From Eupeodes corollae (Eukaryota > Arthropoda > Insecta > Diptera > Syrphidae): a DNA stretch of 64,000 bases. Location: positions 50,188,946 through 50,252,945 of the forward strand of contig NC_079147.1 in assembly GCF_945859685.1 (NCBI RefSeq). Direction: 5' to 3'. The notes under the pieces are model-generated. The model was given only the letters and a program-made list of their open reading frames with translations, did no database searches and was not told the DNA's origin. The translations under genes were made by a program, and so were the position numbers. Shown here piece by piece: positions 34,546 to 46,229 of this stretch; the first letter of the stretch is position 1; each line of letters begins with the position of its first letter.

Positions 34546-36868
34546 GCTTGTCAACGAGCTGAAGGTCGAGCAGAAAACACTCTTGACTTGTTTCTTACTG
34601 ACCCTGATAAGTAGACTGTTAGTGTTCAATCTTCTCTAGGCACATCTGACGATTGTGTTAAATAAGTAAATTTCTCGTGCCAAAACTGTTCAGTTCAAGA
34701 AAGAGCTCCTAAGAGAACCGTTTGGCAATACGAGAAAGCCAACTGGGACGGTCTCAATAATTACTTCAGGATCTTTAACTGGTCACTATGCTTCCTCGAT
34801 AGTGAAGTTGACGCCAGCGCTGATATGATCACAAGTTTTATTCTCCTGGAAATGAGAACTTTTATACCAAACAGGGTTAAAATTATCAGACCCAAGGAAA
34901 ACGCTTGGTTTGATGCGAGCTGTAAAGAGGTTATTAGGGCCAAAGAGGTTAGTTTTCGTTGTTATAAAGCCAACCGTACTGAGGAGAGCCGGAAAAAGTT
35001 CAAAGAAGCCAGGAAGGCCTGCAATGCCCAAATTCGACGAACCAAATTTTTACATGACCAACATTAACGGCAAAAAATACTGCAATGTCCCAAAGGCAGT
35101 ACAAATTTTTGGTCATTTATAAGAAATATGATGGATTCTTCCTCTTCTTCGGTTCCTACGCTCGTTGTCAAACCATTTGTTAGCTTCTTAGAGAAAGCAA
35201 ATCTCTTTTCTAGGCAGTTCGCCGCAAATTCAACGCTGCCAGTGAATGTTATGACTCCGCCTGTACTTGATCGAGTTAGTGATTCTATGGGGCAAATCTC
35301 TTTTCGCACTCGTACTGTAGCGAGAGTCCTAAAAGTTCTTAACATACATAGATCTGCTGGTCCGGATGGTATCCCCGCTATCGTTCTGAAGAGGTGTTCT
35401 GTCCTACTCCCCAGGGCTCGTTCCGAGCGGATGGAAAACTGCATTTGTCCAGCCTATTCCCAAAATAGCGAATCTTCCTCACCGTCTAATTACCAACCGA
35501 TTGCACTTACGTCCCTTCTTTCCAAGGTCATGGAAACGCTGATTAATTATCAGCTCATGAAATATCTTGAAGATGGAAAGCTTATTAATGACCGGAAATA
35601 CGGCTTTCGTAGCAATAGGTCCACTGGTGATCTCATCGTTCATCTCACCGAGCAGTGGAACAAATCTTTACATAGTTTTGTAGAAAGTAAGATTATTGCA
35701 CTAGATATTTCAAAAGCATTTGATAGGGTTTGGCATCAGGCTCTCATATCGAAAATGCGTGCTTTCGGTTTTCAGGAATCCCTCCTTCATTGGATTAGTA
35801 ATTACCTTTCGAATCGTTCAATACAAATAATATTGGATGGATTCAAGTCAGAAAACCACATAATAAATGCTGGTGTGCCCCAGGGCTCTGTTTTATCTCT
35901 AACACTCGTTCTCATTTTTATTAATGATCTCTTGTCTGCAACATCTAATCCAAAACATTGTTTCGCTGACGATAGTACTCTTAGCTTTTTATATTCGTTT
36001 TCAGATTCACACCCCTCTTCTTCGGATGTGAAACAGCAACGACAAAATATGATAAGCTCATTTAATTCCGACCTAAACAGCATTGTACAATGGGGAATAA
36101 GAAACCGCGTGGAATTTAATGCTTCGACATCGCAATGCTGCCTTGTATCGTAAAAGCGAAATATACCCCCCTGTAATTATCCATAAATGGCACTTGCATC
36201 GAGGAAACTGAACATCTCGATATTCTCGGTATGTGTACCACCAACCACCTTTTGTGGAACGATCACATAAGCGATGTCACCAAAAATGGCGCAAGATGTT
36301 TGGGTTTTCTAAGGCGATGCAAGAAATTTGTCTACCCCTCTGATGTGGCTGTTATTTACAAGACTTATATACGTCTAAAGCTTGAGTATAACTCCCATAT
36401 TTGGCTGGTTCACCTGCAACTTACTTAACCCTCTTGGATAGTATTGAACGTAGAGCATTTAGATTGATTGGTGATATTACCATAATAAGTTCATTTACGT
36501 CACTTGAACATCGTCGAAATTTTTCTTGTCTCACCCTCTTTTACCGTTATTTAGAGAAATAGCCAGCTGCATTCCTCCCCTTAAACAGTTCAACCTAATA
36601 CTCGCGCTTCTAGGAATGCTCATTAATATATCCTCGAGGTCAACTTCGGTAGTACTGTCAAGTACAGAGATTCGTTCTTTAGCCGTACTATGCGAATGTG
36701 GAATGCCTTGCCACACTCTGTCTTTCCCAGCTATTGCAATATTCAGGAATTCAAGACCAATGTGCACCGACATCTACTTTCAAACCCTCTCTCCCTTTCC
36801 TAGTGCACACACTGTGACTACATAATGAGGGTAATATATCCCTTTGAGTGTGTGTTTATTATAAAAAA
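34546..36868 (+). mobile_element. Jockey/CR1-type LINE, family L-B (copy 1)
   Basis: The copy starts in the endonuclease C-terminus (NTLDLFLT near 34580), continues through the linker (ENAWFDASCKEVIRAK near 34900) and RT to the C-terminal part, and ends with a short 3' UTR CCCTTTGAGTGTGTGTTTAT and an A12 run at about 36859. The 3' UTR matches that of the 41560-42320 copy. The 5' end is lost against the mariner relic. Confidence 0.8.
35128..36153 (+). pseudogene. LINE L-B reverse transcriptase
   Basis: A 341-codon open frame. Motifs: SAGPDGIP (76-83), NYQPIALTSL (121-130), ALDISKAFDRVWH (191-203, motif A Asp), GVPQGSVLS (249-257) and FADD (279-282). Around residues 95-112 the reading looks off-frame, while a neighbouring frame gives VPSGWKTAFVQPIPK. 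Two compensating indels therefore keep the ORF open but scramble about 20 residues. The upstream linker (34825-35067) is in another frame. After the TAA at 36151 the C-terminal part (LGMCTTNHLLWNDHI, LGFLRRCKKF, RMWNALPHSVFPS) continues with stops. It is inactive. Confidence 0.8.
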
Positions 36869-36879
36869 AAAAAATACAA

Positions 36880-37312
36880 ATGAGCCACCGGCGTCATCGG
36901 TTCGTAATTCATACAAAATGAGGCCGGTCAGGCAGTTACTGCGTATGGTGTTCTCTATCGTGATATGATATGGCCCAATATCGGAGATATGGATGTGGAT
37001 GATGTGTGGTTTCAACACGACGGTGCCCACTTGCCACATACCTAATAAAACAATATCTTTTTTGGACGACATGTTCAATGGCCGTGTTATCTCTCGTGAT
37101 GACCTTTTCAATTGGCCGCCAAGATCAACTTTGGACTTCTTTCGCCTGGGTTAATTGAAAGAAAAAGTGAACGTCGATAAGCCAGCAACAATTTGGCACA
37201 TTAATGACTCAGTTATACATCAGCGTCTTCAAAAATTTGGACCATTGGATATGAAGTTGTGCCGCTTATGTCGCGGCGACCATTTAGACGGTATTTTGTT
37301 TTATTAGTAGTT
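36880..37312 (+). pseudogene. mariner-like transposase, C-terminal fragment
   Basis: Pieces on the plus strand: NEAGQAVTAYGVLYRDM, DMDVDDVWFQHDGAHLPHT (second catalytic Asp), then in shifted frames a block matching FNGRVISRDD and NWPPRSTLDFFR (third acidic residue), and KVNVDKPATIWHIND. This is a Tc1/mariner-superfamily enzyme different from the mariner at 34 kb. Several stops break it. The N-terminal half of the same kind of protein lies 1 kb downstream in the same orientation (38175-38830), so the two halves are in inverted order. Confidence 0.75.
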
Positions 37313-38174
37313 GAACCATACCAATAATATCATAATGAAAGGATATGACAATAGTTTTTTAAATAAATGGGTGTTCATTCAAAAACAACATATTAATTAA
37401 AATTTCAACATCATTTATAAGATCTTTCTTTAAGTCTTTGAATTTAAATTTGAACTAATCAAAATTTTTGAAAATAGGTTCTTAGTTTTTTTTTATTCGA
37501 TTGAAAGGCTTTTCGTTATCATATCAAATATCCACTAAAGTTTTCCTGTAATATATCCAATTTTAAATGACCATGATGGCAACCAGGTAAAATTTGACCG
37601 ATGCTATGGCGTATGGTTTATATTGGCTTTGTGGACCTTCACCTCAGATCAGTGAAATTCAGTGGCGAGTTGAAATCATCTCATGAATTTTAGAATTTCC
37701 CATGACTCATACATTGTAAAGCATGTATTAACGCTGTGTTGAAACTACAAGTATAGTTTTTATCTTTATTGCCTTTTACTTAAAGCCGAAACAAATGAGT
37801 ATTAGCTTTTCCAATCATATAGACCAATGAAAGCACCAATAAGAAATTTACTTCAAGTACCTACTAAATATTTCGGAATACTTCGGATTTCAGATAGATA
37901 TGTATTACCCCAAATAAGACAGTACGTTATTGGTTATTTGACAAACAAAAATGAAAAAATTGACAGTCCATTTACCAGATGTAGATTCAACAGTATAGCT
38001 GCCCTATCAACTGTCAAAGATTCATAAGTCCCAAATTTACAACTGATTCATCTAAATGACTGAGGATGATACAAATTTTAACTTTATGCCACACAAAATT
38101 TTCCATCAAAACCCAATTTGTACATTCTCTAAATGATTGCAACCTCGAATACTTCATTAGACGGCATTTTTCAA
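37313..38174. other. AT-rich, no recognised feature
   Basis: No gene is supported; the 66-codon frame at 37827-38027 lacks any motif. Confidence 0.5.
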
Positions 38175-38830
38175 TCGAGTTAAAATGACACGACCTAAGT
38201 GGTTGCCCTGTGGTACTTCTGGTTGAGTTATTATTGAAGGTTTTTTATACATGGTTTTTCAATTGGTGCGGACATATTTAAGCGCCCCGTGGCAACCATT
38301 TTGTTTTGGTGATATCTGTCAAATATTTTGTTTATAAGTCAGTTGCTTATGTCAAATAATCAAGGCAAGTTTAGTTTATAACTTTATTATCAAAATGAGT
38401 GTTCGATAGCCCAAACTTTGCGCGCATGGCGCCCATTTTACGGTAGACGTGGTGGCCCTTCACAGTCAACTCTTGAACTTTTGGTGGCTAAATTTGAGAC
38501 GACTGGTTCAGTAAACAATCAACCAACACCCGTACATTAAAGGAACGCAAGATCGGCAGAGAACATCTCCGCGGTCCGTCGCGGTGAAGAACTCGGCCTT
38601 TCGCAGACTTCAACTTGGAGAATACAAGACAACAAAAGAGGGCCGAAAAGTCATCTTTATTGACGAGGCGCATTTTTTGATGAATTGCTGTGTCAACAAG
38701 CAAAATAGCCGTATATGGGACTACACCAACCCACGCGAGGTTCACAACGTGATAATGCATCCTTAAAAAGTTACCGTTTGATGTAACCAATTTCTTATGA
38801 CAACATGTGGTTCCAGCAAGATGGCTGGAA
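38175..38830 (+). pseudogene. mariner-like transposase, 5' region and N-terminal half
   Basis: After a likely 5' leader (38175-38394) the frame opens at an ATG near 38395. It shows WRPFYGRRGGPSQSTLELLV and AKFETTGSVNNQP (helix-turn-helix part), then LGLSQTSTWRI, KVIFIDEAHFLMN (first catalytic Asp), CVNKQNSRIWDYTNPREVHN and MHP.KVTV. It then skips straight to MWFQQDGW (second Asp), so the intervening segment is deleted, and ends. Shifts occur near 38540 and 38590. It is the same family as 36880-37312 and 56862-56965. Confidence 0.75.
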
Positions 38831-40865
38831 GCTTGGATTTAGTGCCTTAAATCGAAAGCTTTGTATTAAGGAAATAAGTCAAATCTACACATAAAACACA
38901 AATTAAGCTTACAAAATAGAAATCTGAATTTAAACTTAGTTTTAAAATGTTCTCTGAACATACAGTTTTCTTATTTCCTATAAAATAAACCTCAACATGT
39001 TATTGTAATTTCCTTAAATAATATATCAGAAAAATATTGTGTCATGCTTCATAGAAGAATCGTATAATTTGAGATATTGGTAGAAAGTCAATTCAAAAAC
39101 AATCACAAAACATTACATCCGGTAAAACACCTATAAAGCGAAAATAATTGAAGTTCCCAAGCAGCACAAATTTAATTATCCATATATAGGTAGGTATATG
39201 TGTGTAACGTAAGTCCAAGTCTGATGCAAAGCCCGATTCCAACATGGTACTATACCTTTTAGTTCTCATTGTCAAACATTTCACTGTATTATATATTGGT
39301 CAGTTACTGATGTTATAGTCAGTGACAATGGTGGTCATTTTTGTGGAACTAATGAAATTACAAAATGTTCTCCAATAGACTTTAGAATCGATCCAATAAT
39401 AACATTTCTACTGTGTCCAAGCGGGTTCCATATAGTACTTCCATGGTTAGCTCTAGCTCTGGCTTACATATACACAAAAGCAAATTCGACAATTTGATTG
39501 GCATGAATGGTGATAGTGGTGCTGCTGCTTCTGCTTCTGCCATGCCATGCCATATAAAATATTTCACAATAGCACACCCTGTTTGAGTCAGATTCGCAAT
39601 TCATCTGCAAAAGGCTTAATTTCCGAGTAGAACCACAGTCCGACTGAACCTTTTTATCCGAACTATAGGAGCATGAGGCAGAAGCGCCGAGCGACCGACG
39701 ACGAAATGAAGTCAGGGAGCCTCCAATAACCATCATCGGCAATGGCCAACGGCCAACGGCCAAAGCAAGGTATTAGACGTCAGAGGAATACATGTGATGG
39801 GTGCAGTAATCATTGAAAACCCCGGAGCACCATATAGAGGACCATCAGAGAGATATTATAGAAACGGAACAATCTCATTGTCATATAGGTATATGTTCAT
39901 AGGTGCAGCATACTTGGGTATTGGGACATCGATGATGTTGGTTAGATTTATGGGCCCAATCGTTTGGGCTCCAGCATAAAGAAACCAATCGAACCAATAA
40001 ATTCTACACCAACGTCCGGTTGCGGAGGATTCGTCGTCGTCGTTGTCGTCTCGTCAGAGTAGGCTTTTCGAAGTCATGTAGCATCAGAGGTACGAATGAT
40101 CGAATTGCAAAGCAAGAAACCAAGAGAAGAGCCACAAAATTTGTGTCTATCTTACGACACATTATATTCCGTGTGACAGAGCTGAATTTATTGAAGGAGC
40201 CTATAAGAAGATTCTGTCAACAGGAACACTCTGATGAAGGTGTTCGTTGTGAAGTTGGTATGGTACCTGATGATGTTCAGAAAAGGGAAAGCATTGTCGT
40301 TTATTCATCATCACAGACACACCTTATAGCCGCATGAAGTTACCTTCGTTATATTCGTACAAGACAAACCATTCAATTTGCTTGACGACAACGACGAAGA
40401 GGATGGGACAAAGGTGAAATATCTCTTCTCTTCCATGAAGAGTACTCTTAGGTCTCATTATTGATGGAGTTAATTTAAAAGTACAAATGATGCTTCCATC
40501 ACTAAGTTATTTTAGGGGAGGTTCCTTAAAATAACGATTCTTCATTTTAAGGGTTCCTTCTGATGCTTTAATTAATTTAAAAACTGTTGAACAACATATG
40601 TTTTGAGAACATTTTTAAATGTCTTTTCATCAAATGACATTTTTAGGGAGATTGAAATTTATTTAATAATGGAATCAAATAATATCGGCTTTGATTTTCC
40701 ACAACTTCCAGAAGGATCACTTAGTAATTAATTCAAAGTACAATGATAGATAAAAACTTAAAAACTTTAATGGCTATTGACTGAGAAACGCGTAAAATTT
40801 AGTCGTATTATAATATTTTACAAAACTTTTAAATTCTGTATTAAGTTTTTTTATTTTATCTTTTT
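38831..40865. other. No recognised gene
   Basis: 38.8-39.4 kb is AT-rich and empty. 39.4-40.4 kb is less AT-rich and holds two plus-strand frames (39794-39979, 61 codons; 40020-40337, 105 codons, Arg-rich N-terminus) without a motif I recognise. They could be remnants of an element or chance. 40.4-40.86 kb is quiet. Confidence 0.45.
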
Positions 40866-41125
40866 AAGTAAATAAATAAATTGGGTGGCGCAACAGTCCG
40901 TTGTGAGCTAGGACCTAGTGTTCCTGTATGCGAGAAATGTTGTCAGGAATGGAGGGGACCTACAGTTTATTTGTCGAATCCGAACGGCTAATTTGAGAAA
41001 GCACTTTTTTCATGACAAGAGTTACTCTTGGTGAGTTTGTCAATTCCTCGCAAAAGGCAGTACCCGTTTAAAGACTAGATGGCATAGGCAGGGATCGAAC
41101 CCAAGACCTTGGGCATGACAGTCCA
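40866..41125 (-). repeat. tRNA-derived SINE, most complete copy
   Basis: Read on the minus strand it opens with ATGGTTAGTGGACTGTCATG (the second half of a pol III A box) and CTTGGGTTCGATCCCTGCC, which contains a B-box match GGTTCGATCC. The body has GGTACTGCCTTTTGCGAGGA, GTTCGGATTCGACAAATAAA and CTGTAGGTCCCCTCCATTCC. The 3' end is CGGACTGTTGCGCCACCCAA with an (ATTT)n tail at 40866-40882. SINEs of this build are transcribed by RNA polymerase III and mobilised by a partner LINE. The A box is incomplete, so this copy is slightly truncated at its head. Confidence 0.75.
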
Positions 41126-41559
41126 CTAACCATCTTTAAAGTACCTTAATCGTAAATTTACTGCCCTGCCAATCCCATTAACTCATTAGACTTTGTACTT
41201 TCAAGCCATCAACAATTTCTTTTTATCTTAGTTTTTTTTTTTAACACTTCTTTACCTCATATTCCTACAATTTTCTTATTTATTTTGAAAAAAATAACCA
41301 TCCGTAAATGTTACGTATCTATCCGTAAAAATGATCTCCTCAGCACCTACGTACAACAGAGAACTATACGTTAACTTAATTACATAAAGTGTCGCTACAG
41401 TACTGTGTGAACTAGGGACTCACCCAACAAACTTTTTTATATAGCTTTGTCCTTAGAATGCTTGAACAACATGCGGTGGACGCCGATTTTTCGAACAAAA
41501 TTATCTCCAACGCCAAAGCACATTTCTAACTCGGTGAGTATGTTAATAAACACAATGTC
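41126..41559. other. No gene; short SINE tail remnant
   Basis: GTGTCGCTACAGTACTGTGT followed by GAACTAGGGACT at about 41389-41420 resembles the SINE 3' end. The remainder shows nothing I can name. Confidence 0.4.
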
Positions 41560-42318
41560 TCCTGTCGTTAAAGCGTAACATACCCCCGATGCCACTATCT
41601 ATGAGTGGCACTTGCATCCAAGAAACTAATCAACTGTCAGTACTTGGTATGTGTATCACAGATCACCTTTTATGGAACGATCATATATTTGATATTGTCA
41701 AAAATGCTGCCAGGTGCTTAGGATTTCTCCGACGGTGCAAGAAATTTTTCACCCCTTCTGATCTGGCTGTAATTTACAAAGCCTTCATCCGTCCAAAGCT
41801 TGAATATAATTCGCATATCTGGGCAGGTGCCCCCCAAAACAAGTTTAAATCTCTTGGATAGAATACAAAAAAGGGCTTTAAAAATGATAGGCGATAGAAC
41901 TATAATTGAAACATTTACATCGCTAGAACACCGCCGCAATGTTTCATGCCTTTCGTTGTTTTATCGATATTTTTACAAACAATGTTCTGTTGAACTAGCC
42001 AGTTGCATTCCACCCCTTAAACAATTCAGCCGTAATACTCGCACTTCCAGGAATGCTCATCAGTTTACCCTTGAGCTCAATTTCGGGCGTACTGTCAAGT
42101 ATAGAGATTCTTTCTTAAATCGCACATCGAGAATGTGGAATGCTTTAGCCAACTCTGTTTTTCCCTCCCATTTTGATGTTCAGAACTTTAAGACCAATGT
42201 GCACCGGTATCTCCTTTGTAATCCTTCCCTATTTTCCTAATGCTCGCACTGTGTTTAAATATAAACATATAAAGGGTACTAATAACCCCTTGAGTGCCTG
42301 CATATTATAAAAAAAAAA
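41560..42318 (+). pseudogene. LINE L-B, 3' fragment (copy 2)
   Basis: This is a 5'-truncated copy of the LINE at 34.5-36.9 kb. The first piece (41589-41861) reads GTCIQETNQLSVLGMCITDH, LLWNDHIFD, LGFLRRCKKF and PKLEYNSHIWAGAP. A one-base shift leads into the second piece (41800-42240): LLDRIQKRALKMIGDRTIIE, SLEHRRNVSCLSLFYRYF, ELNFGRTVKYRDSF and RMWNALANSVFPSHFDVQNF, ending in a natural-looking stop at 42240. The 3' UTR CCCCTTGAGTGCCTGCATAT and an A-rich tail close the element near 42318. It is better preserved than copy 1 in this region. Confidence 0.85.
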
Positions 42319-42439
42319 AGAAAAAAAAAATTGTGGTCTGGAAATACTCAAGTAATTGAAGAAAGGCGATTACATTCACATTGGAAAGCCTTTCGACAGA
42401 TAGTAGTGCCTCTAGTATTGAGGTGGGAGCTCTGTACTA

Positions 42440-42568
42440 TAATATCAGGGACGATGTTAAAGAAATCGTATGACAGCACATCACCTTGTCTAAAGCCTTT
42501 TTTCGACATCAAAAGGTCCTGTTAAGTTGTTTTCAACCCTTACGGAGCAGCGCGAATTCCAAAGTCCT
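42440..42568 (-). pseudogene. RTE-type LINE, tiny RT fragment (copy 6)
   Basis: The minus strand reads SRCSVRVENNLTGPFDVEKR, then shifted sequence matching the GDALS..FF block of other RTE copies (compare 52540-52660). About 130 bp survives. Confidence 0.7.
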
Positions 42569-43719
42569 TTTGTCAGTTCATATACTTCAACAGAAAATTC
42601 AATAGATACCCCGCCTTCCTTACTCTCAATAATGAAACATAAAAGATCCTCAAATATAGTGCTACCAATTTTAAAGAATTTCTTACCGTTGATTCTTTTA
42701 ATCCATACTTCGCATATTTTCAATACATGACCAATTTGTCCAATCAGTCCAGTACTTTCTCAATCAATTGAAACTGATTTGTACAAATACAAAATAAACA
42801 AATATATTAATGAAATTTTACTTCGGGCTGATGATTTGCTTGCCACATTTCTAAAAAAGTGTTCTGCTTCCCTCTCATTACCATAGTTTTTAAAGGTCCA
42901 CAAGAAAGAATTAAAAACAATTGCCAAGTTAGCAAAGTGTTTATATTCAAAAATTATTTTCATAAAATTTGTTTCTAAGAAAAAGAGCAAATGTTCAAGT
43001 TTTTAAGAAGAAACCTTGAATAAGAGATCGTCATACTCATATTAAGTTCCCTTTAAATTCCTGAAACTGGCCTTCTATTCCATCTTATTTTGTTGACGCA
43101 CATAATAAGTGAAAATTGAAGTGATTTTTACTTGCGACACAAAGCAACTGTATGGTACGTATTGCATTCGTAAAAAGTTTCGAATCAAACATGACAATAA
43201 ATTGGCAGAAAAGTGGATCTACCGATTCCGTCCATCTGTCTGTATGTACTGGCTCGTACAGCCTAAGCCATTGTGCAGATTGAAATAAAGGTTTTGAACC
43301 GATTAGGTAAACGAAAAATACCAGCAGCTCCCATACAATTTTTGTTTAAACTTTCTCTATTTTTTTTTTAATTCGGCATTTTTTACAATAAAAACGAAAT
43401 GGTTCCCCTCATAAAACCGTTATTTTGCTTTTAAGTTAAGAAATAATCGAACGATTTCAATAATCTTCTCTTTCAGTGCAAGCTCTTGTCGATGGTCAAT
43501 TTTTTAAATTGATGATGATTTTTTAAAATCAAACATGGAAATGTTTTTTTTTGTAATTTCATTTTGTTTACTAAACTTCATATCTCAGAAAGGAGTGAAC
43601 ATATTTTAAAGAAATTTAAATGTAACTGCAAACCAAAAATATTTTAAAGACAAAGTTTAAAAACTGTATATACATATAAAAATTAATTTTAAAAAACACG
43701 GTCTTATGATTGTCGAAAA
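42569..43719. other. No recognised feature
   Basis: The minus strand is open from about 42735 to 42569 with a plausible amino-acid mix (KICEVWIKRINGKKFFKIG, GGVSIEFSVEVYELTKG), but I do not recognise it. The rest, 42.76-43.7 kb, is AT-rich and empty. Confidence 0.4.
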
Positions 43720-43893
43720 AAAATATGGCTGGAGTCACACTTGCTGGACTCGGTCCCTATCTAGCTATCTCCAGTTTTGCATGCCAAGTTGGTTGAGGTC
43801 TTCCACCACCTGCGTGTGCCAACTGATACTCGGTCTTCCTCTACTGCACCGCACCGGGATTAGATTCGATAACTTGAGGCTTGAGCGTTAAAA
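43720..43893 (-). pseudogene. RTE-type LINE, 3' fragment (copy 7)
   Basis: This is the reverse complement of the block coding for the end of the RTE polyprotein: GACTCGGTCCCTATCTAGCT, CCAGTTTTGCATGCCAAGTT, GGTTGAGGTCTTCCACCACC and TCGGTCTTCCTCTACTGC line up with 20700-20800. It has no 3' terminus and no open frame. Confidence 0.75.
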
Positions 43894-44454
43894 GGTTGTA
43901 GCGACCCAGGCGTGCATTATATTTCTTATAAAAAAAATATATTAATATATAAAAGCTTTCAATCTCTTGGAAGTGAAAAGAGATTCCGAAAAGTGTAATT
44001 TCTTCGCAAAAATAAGTTTTTTTACCATAATTTTGTACTTATTTTTTTGAGAAATTTTGAACTTAAAAGCACCTTTTCCTTAAATTCAAGAACCAAAGAT
44101 TTGTTTCTCTACAAATTTTAAGTTTTGTTGACTCCTTTAAAATCAAAATATTTTCTAGCATCAGTCAGATAGTATACACCATAATGATCTTGGACTGGAA
44201 AGTATCCGAAGAACACTCGTTCTCTGATCATAGATATATCCAGTTCAATATAAATGTTGATGATAACCCGAGCCCATTGACTTTTCGAAACTATCGGAAA
44301 ACTGACTGAGCTTCATACAGGAACTCATTACAGAGTTTACTAGAACCTGGACTATCTAGTCCTTCCTCTAACGCTAACGAACTTGACAACAAAGTCAATG
44401 ACCTTACCTCAGCTACGAACACATCGCTACAAATTGAAGTCAATCCTAAAGATC

Positions 44455-45093
44455 TACGACCTATAAGTCTATCATCATTCCTTCTTAAGACCCTGGGAAG
44501 ATTGATTGATATCCATTAAAAGGGCACGTATCGATACAAGACTTCTGTCTTCGTTTCAACATGCCTACTGTAAGGGTAAATCGGTGGAAACAGCGTTACA
44601 CACTTTAGTACGCACCATCGAATATTCCCTCCATCATAAAGAGTTCACTTTGGTTGCTTTCCTTGACATCGAAGGTGCCTTTAATAACGCTGACACATCT
44701 GCAATCACATCTGCACTGACATCTCTAGATGAGAGTTCGCTTCGGGAGTTAATTCATTTAATGCTTACTAGCAGAATAATTAACTCAAAATTGGGCAACT
44801 CTTCTTGCAGACGATTCGTTAGTAGAGGCACAACGCAAGGTGGTGTTCTATCCCCTCTCCTCTGGAACCTAGTGGTGAATGAAATTCTAACTAGTCTGGA
44901 TGCGGAGGGTTTCAGAGTGATAGCCTTAGTGGACGACGTTGCTATAGCAGTTTCAGGAAAGCATCTTAACATCCTAAAAGAACTCTTACAAAATGCCTTA
45001 GACAGACTAATACTTTGGGCTGATCGGTGTGGACTGGGTGTTAACCTACACAAAACCGATCTGGTCTTATTTTCGTGGAGATACAAAATCTAA
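44455..45093 (+). pseudogene. LOA reverse transcriptase
   Basis: DLRPISLSSFLLKTLGRLI at about 44454-44510 is followed after a one-base shift by a 195-codon frame starting at 44506: FQHAYCKGKSVETALH (18-32), AFLDIEGAFNNAD (51-63, motif A Asp), RGTTQGGVLSPLLWNLVV (107-124) and LVDDVAIAVSG (141-151). The catalytic pair is intact, but the usual Tyr-Ala before it is Leu-Val. The frame ends by a stop after VLFSWRYKI, then continues with SDEAKYLGLVLD and VIRPILTYGVAVWW in other frames. Confidence 0.8.
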
Positions 45094-45654
45094 TTTGTCA
45101 ACCCCCCCTATATTAAAGGAATCCAATTAAAATTTTCAGACGAGGCTAAATACCTAGGTCTTGTCTTAGACAAAAAACAAAATTGGAAAGCTATTGGTAA
45201 TAAATGGGGTTTACAACCCAGAATCACGCATTGGCTATACACATCGGTAATCAGACCGATTTTAACGTACGGTGTGGCAGTATGGTGGACTGCTTTAGAG
45301 AAAGGTATAAACAGGGATAATAAAGTCCAACGTTCAGCTTACCTATGTAAATATAAGTGGATCGCTTCGCACGACCCCGTCTGCGGCACTGGACACCTTG
45401 CTCTACCTTACACCTCTTGACATATTCAGCAAACAAATAGCTGCAAGCTTCAAACTCTGCTATTCGCTTCAAAGCTTCGTCGCAGTGGACTAACAACAAC
45501 ATTGGCCACTCCGTAATTCTAAGGTACTTAGAATCAATTCCAAAGCTCACAGACTACACCATCCTTCAACTACAATTCGACAGGAATTTCCAGATTTCTA
45601 TACCTACCAGATCTTTTTGGGAGGATAGGACATTCTTAGAGGATGAGTCAATCC

Positions 45655-46229
45655 ACTTTTACACAGATGGCTCAAAAACCAAAGAAGGGGTTGGTGGTGG
45701 TGTGTACTCTGAACGACTGAAATTAAGTCTCTAATTCCGCCTTCCCAATCATTGTAGCGTGTTCCAGGCGGACCTTTTGGCGATTAAGGAAGTCTTGTCT
45801 TGGCTCAAAGAAAACGTGATATCAACATCTGATATCAGTATTTTCTCCGACAGCCAGGCAGCTATCAAATCTCTGGACTCTGTCTCTTTAAACTCTATAA
45901 CAGTCCATAACTGTCGAGCATCTCTAATGGAGATGGCGCAGCAGTTTAATATTCACCTATGCTGGGTGCCGGGCCATAGAGACATTCCAGGTAACTGTAA
46001 GGCAGATGAACTCGCCAGGAACGGTACAGTACAGCCCATCCTACCACGTTTGGCAAGTACTGGCATACCAATCGCTACTTGTAAACTGCTACTAATGCAA
46101 GACGCTGCGAGGAGGGCAGGCACCAGGTGGACCAACATCACCACGTGTCAAGCCACAAAAAACATCTGGCCAACACTGGATTTAAAACGTTCAAGGTGCT
46201 TGCTCTCTCTTTTAGCAGATCGCATATAA
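45655..46229 (+). pseudogene. LOA RNase H domain and C-terminal region
   Basis: The first catalytic block FYTDGSKTKEGVGGG is at about 45657-45700. A TAA in KLSL* separates it from the frame starting with the ATG at 45759. That frame gives FQADLLAIKEV (catalytic Glu position is Asp), IFSDSQAAIKSLD (Asp 31), CWVPGHRDIPGNCKADELAR (His 73, Asp 83), then VQPILPRLAST, TRWTNITTCQATKNIW and SRCLLSLL. The Glu-to-Asp change and the stop argue against activity. The tail after 46229 is shifted. Confidence 0.8.

Noticed and set aside
40020..40337. 105-codon Arg-rich frame as a gene
   Set aside because: No motif, no start context and no neighbouring exon; the Arg run comes from a GTCGTCGTC simple repeat.
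41050..41125. A functional tRNA gene
   Set aside because: The B box is present but the A box is incomplete, no acceptor stem can be drawn, and the sequence continues into a SINE body.
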